Shown here: positions 57,890-59,660 of the stretch, in pieces
How the letters are laid out: each line of letters starts with the position of its first letter
Position numbering within the stretch: the first letter of the stretch is position 1
Assembly (NCBI GenBank): GCA_015655215.1
Contig: JAATFL010000001.1
Coordinates: 1-59,660, forward strand
Reading direction: 5' to 3'
Origin: Coriobacteriia bacterium
Lineage (GTDB): Bacteria > Actinomycetota > Coriobacteriia > Coriobacteriales > RUG033
Length of the DNA stretch: 59,660 nucleotides
Made by a program: the position numbers and the translations under genes
The notes under the pieces: generated by a model
Database searches by the model: none
Seen by the model: the letters and a program-made list of their open reading frames with translations, nothing else
Told to the model about the DNA's origin: nothing

Positions 57890-58952
57890 ACAGGCAAAGA
57901 ACGGGAGCTGGTTTACCCAGTTCCGCTGCAGGAACAAATTCGGCGAGGAGGTCCACAAGTGCAAACGTGGCTTTGACACGCCGGAAGAGGCTCAGGCCTG
58001 GGAGGACGATTTCATCGCCTCTGCCGGATGCACCATGGCGATGACCTTCGAGGAATTCTACGAGGTGTACAAGGCCGACGTGATGCCGCGCATCCGCGAG
58101 CACACGTGGCGTAACAAGGAGTATCTCATCAAATCGAAGATCATGCCCCACTTCAAGAACTATCGCATGAGCGAGATCCAGAGCATCGATATCGTCCGCT
58201 GGCAAAACGACCTCATGGACGGGAGCAACAACAAGGGCAAGGGCTACACGCAGACGTACCTGCGGACCGTGAACAATCAGCTTTCCGCCATCCTCAACCA
58301 TGCCGCGCGCTACTACGGGCTCCATCCCAACCCGACGGTGCGTACCATGAAGATGGGTGGCAAGGAGACCTCCGAAATGCAGTTCTGGACCAAGGACGAG
58401 TACCTCAGGTTCGCCGACCAGATGATGGAGAAGCCACGGTCGTTCCTGATCTTCGAGATCCTGTACTGGACCGGCATACGCGAGGGCGAGCTGTTGGCTC
58501 TCATGCCTTCCGCGTTCGACCTCGAGCGCAAGACCATGCGGATCGACAAGTCTTACCAGCGCTTCGACGGACGCGATGTCATCACCGACCCGAAGACGCC
58601 CAAGTCGATACGCACCATAAAGCTCTCGAATTTCCTTGTAGACGAGATCTCCGATTACCTCAGGCGGCACCCCGAGATAGGCCTCAACGACCGGATGTTC
58701 CCCGTCACCAAGTATCAGATATCCCGTACCATGAAGACCGGCTGCGAAAGGAGTGGCGTCAAGAAGATCCGCGTCCACGACCTGCGCCATAGCCACGTGA
58801 GCCTACTCATCGACAAGGGGTTCACCGCACTGGCCATCGCCGACCGCATGGGACACGAGACGACCGACATCACCTTCCGATACGCCCACCTGTTCCCGAC
58901 GGTACAGGAGGACATGGCCAACGTGCTGGATGATGCGAGAGGAGACTTCTGA
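57879..58952 (+). CDS. int: Tyrosine recombinase / integrase (Tn916-like)
   Basis: Site-specific recombinase that inserts and excises the element. It is 357 residues: an N-terminal arm-binding domain (about 1-55, WFTQFRCRNKFGEEVHKCKR), a SAM-like core-binding domain (about 60-165), and a catalytic domain. Catalytic residues: Arg201 in WTGIREGELLAL, a beta-hairpin Lys near DPKTPKSIRTIKL, His300 and Arg303 in HDLRHSH, His326 in MGHETTD, and the Tyr335 nucleophile in FRYAHLFP. All are present, so it is probably active. It starts inside the excisionase-like gene and its stop overlaps the next ATG. Confidence 0.95.
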   Translation: MTVKQAKNGSWFTQFRCRNKFGEEVHKCKRGFDTPEEAQAWEDDFIASAGCTMAMTFEEFYEVYKADVMPRIREHTWRNKEYLIKSKIMPHFKNYRMSEIQSIDIVRWQNDLMDGSNNKGKGYTQTYLRTVNNQLSAILNHAARYYGLHPNPTVRTMKMGGKETSEMQFWTKDEYLRFADQMMEKPRSFLIFEILYWTGIREGELLALMPSAFDLERKTMRIDKSYQRFDGRDVITDPKTPKSIRTIKLSNFLVDEISDYLRRHPEIGLNDRMFPVTKYQISRTMKTGCERSGVKKIRVHDLRHSHVSLLIDKGFTALAIADRMGHETTDITFRYAHLFPTVQEDMANVLDDARGDF

Positions 58953-59320
58953 TGCCCTGCCCCAACTACCGCAGGATACGGACCATCTCAAAGGCATTCC
59001 GCGTGAGTCGCGAGGAGAACGATCGAATCGAGCTGCTTGCCAAGACAGCGGGCGTCACCCAACAGGAATACATCATGACCAAGATCGAGGACAGGGAGTT
59101 CACTGTGGTGCCCGACCTGCGCACTTATAAGATGCTCAGGGACTCCATGCACCAGGTCTACCAGGAGCTCTGCCGTCTGCGCGATTGCTCGGCCATGGAT
59201 AAGGGACTCATCGCGAAGATCGAACTGCTGTCTGATTTCTTCGTCGATATCGCCGGTGGCGCCCCGCACGGTCAGCTGGAAGCTGAAGACGCGCTGATTG
59301 CGGGTATGGAACGCGGGTAA
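58952..59320 (+). CDS. MobC-like / ribbon-helix-helix accessory protein
   Basis: A 122-residue protein whose ATG overlaps the integrase stop by one base. RTISKAFRVSREENDRIELL then AKTAGVTQQEYIMTKI resembles the N-terminal ribbon-helix-helix of MobC-type relaxosome proteins and related plasmid mobilisation factors. The C-terminal half is helical. No relaxase is visible before the window ends, so mobilisation remains a hypothesis; it could also be a regulator. Confidence 0.6.
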   Translation: MPCPNYRRIRTISKAFRVSREENDRIELLAKTAGVTQQEYIMTKIEDREFTVVPDLRTYKMLRDSMHQVYQELCRLRDCSAMDKGLIAKIELLSDFFVDIAGGAPHGQLEAEDALIAGMERG

Positions 59321-59345
59321 AGAAGAGTCGCCATCGGCAGATACG

Positions 59346-59371
59346 CCCCTGTTCAAAGTTTTGGTCAGGGG
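59346..59371 (+). terminator. Hairpin after the MobC-like gene
   Basis: CCCCTG (59346-59351) pairs with CAGGGG (59366-59371), followed by ACTTTTG. A short stem with a modest T run, 25 bases after the stop. Confidence 0.5.
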
Positions 59372-59660
59372 ACTTTTGCCATGGCGTCGATTATGCTGAG
59401 TGGATTCACTCAACATCGGCATCCGGTTGTGCACCATCGGCAGACTCGCCACCCACTTCTTTGGATCCATAATTTGATACACCATCACGAGCATTTGAAG
59501 CATCAGGCAGAGCTGATGCGAAATCTGATATGTAGATAGTTTTGTCAAGAGACAATCAAAGGCCAACCCTCCGAGAATACGGAAGGCTGGCCTTCTACTA
59601 TGCTCTTCTTTCCCGGTCTTCGATGTTTGTGGCGTGTCTGATTCGACGCACGTCTGCAAG
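59372..59660. other. Terminal stretch without a recognised gene
   Basis: No convincing coding region. An imperfect inverted repeat, GGCCAACCCTCCG (59561-59573) with CGGAAGGCTGGCC (59580-59592), about 11 of 13 pairs, could terminate transcription in either direction. The remaining bases are AT-richer and belong to the interior of the integrative element. Confidence 0.4.

Larger units (their letters stand above)
52250..59660 (+). mobile_element. Integrative element inserted at the 3' end of guaA (right end outside window)
   Basis: Starting immediately after the guaA stop, gene content and base composition change. The region holds regulator remnants, a large low-GC orphan gene, an XRE regulator divergent from excisionase-like and tyrosine integrase genes, and a MobC-like gene. 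The 3' end of guaA is an established integration site for such elements in Gram-positive bacteria. I did not find a second copy of the guaA 3'-terminal bases within the window, so attR should lie beyond 59660. Left boundary taken as 52250; the exact crossover may lie inside the last guaA codons. Confidence 0.75.

Overview
The window is GC-rich bacterial chromosome with actinobacterial, most likely Coriobacteriia-type, gene content. This is suggested by frequent GTG and TTG starts with strong purine-rich ribosome binding sites, the C+ zinc forms of S14 and L36, an HrcA/CIRCE-type groESL operon, and the gene order rplQ - ECF transporter - truA - rplM - rpsI. The genus cannot be fixed from the sequence alone. 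It opens inside rpoC and ends inside an integrative element.

Layout: (1) 1-6902: the 3' part of rpoC, then the str cluster rpsL-rpsG-fusA running into rpsJ, with no tuf. (2) 7078-23494: a nearly complete S10-spc-alpha superoperon (rplC to rplQ) including secY, adk, map, infA and rpmJ. It is interrupted by several 90-290 base gaps that hold hairpins and promoter-like sites. (3) 23640-31182: a decayed binding-protein remnant, the energising module of an ECF vitamin transporter (ecfA1-ecfA2-ecfT), truA, a lower-GC nitroreductase beside a broken nitroreductase fragment, a MurE-type ligase, and rplM-rpsI with its own strong promoter. (4) 31456-42218: a dense run for envelope precursors and housekeeping: glmM, glmS, acpS, NAD(P)HX repair, alr, a family 4 uracil-DNA glycosylase, tsaE, and a three-domain TsaB-GNAT-TsaD fusion. 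(5) 42226-52249: a PAP2 membrane phosphatase on the minus strand, CIRCE-controlled groS-groL, an amino-acid permease with a strikingly AT-rich upstream region, a PLP aminotransferase, ychF and guaA.

(6) 52250-59660: an integrative, possibly mobilisable, element that begins immediately after the 3' end of guaA, a known integration site for such elements. Its backbone is a minus-strand XRE regulator, divergent excisionase-like and tyrosine integrase genes, and a small MobC-like protein. Between guaA and this backbone lies a cargo slot. The slot holds a truncated copy of the regulator's 3' end, a frameshifted remnant resembling AlbA_2/Schlafen-type regulators, and one intact low-GC gene for a protein of about 1214 residues. 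I do not recognise most of that protein, but its C-terminus carries a PD-(D/E)XK-nuclease-like motif. It is the best candidate here for an undescribed system, perhaps a single-gene defence system.

Other points worth a second look are an RpoA-CTD-like helix-hairpin-helix unit at the C-terminus of RpoC, the TsaB-GNAT-TsaD fusion, charged C-terminal tails on L16 and L17, and paired GTTC-N6-GAAC operator candidates at the element's regulator/excisionase divergence. All calls come from reading the sequence and from knowledge of the families; no database search was run.
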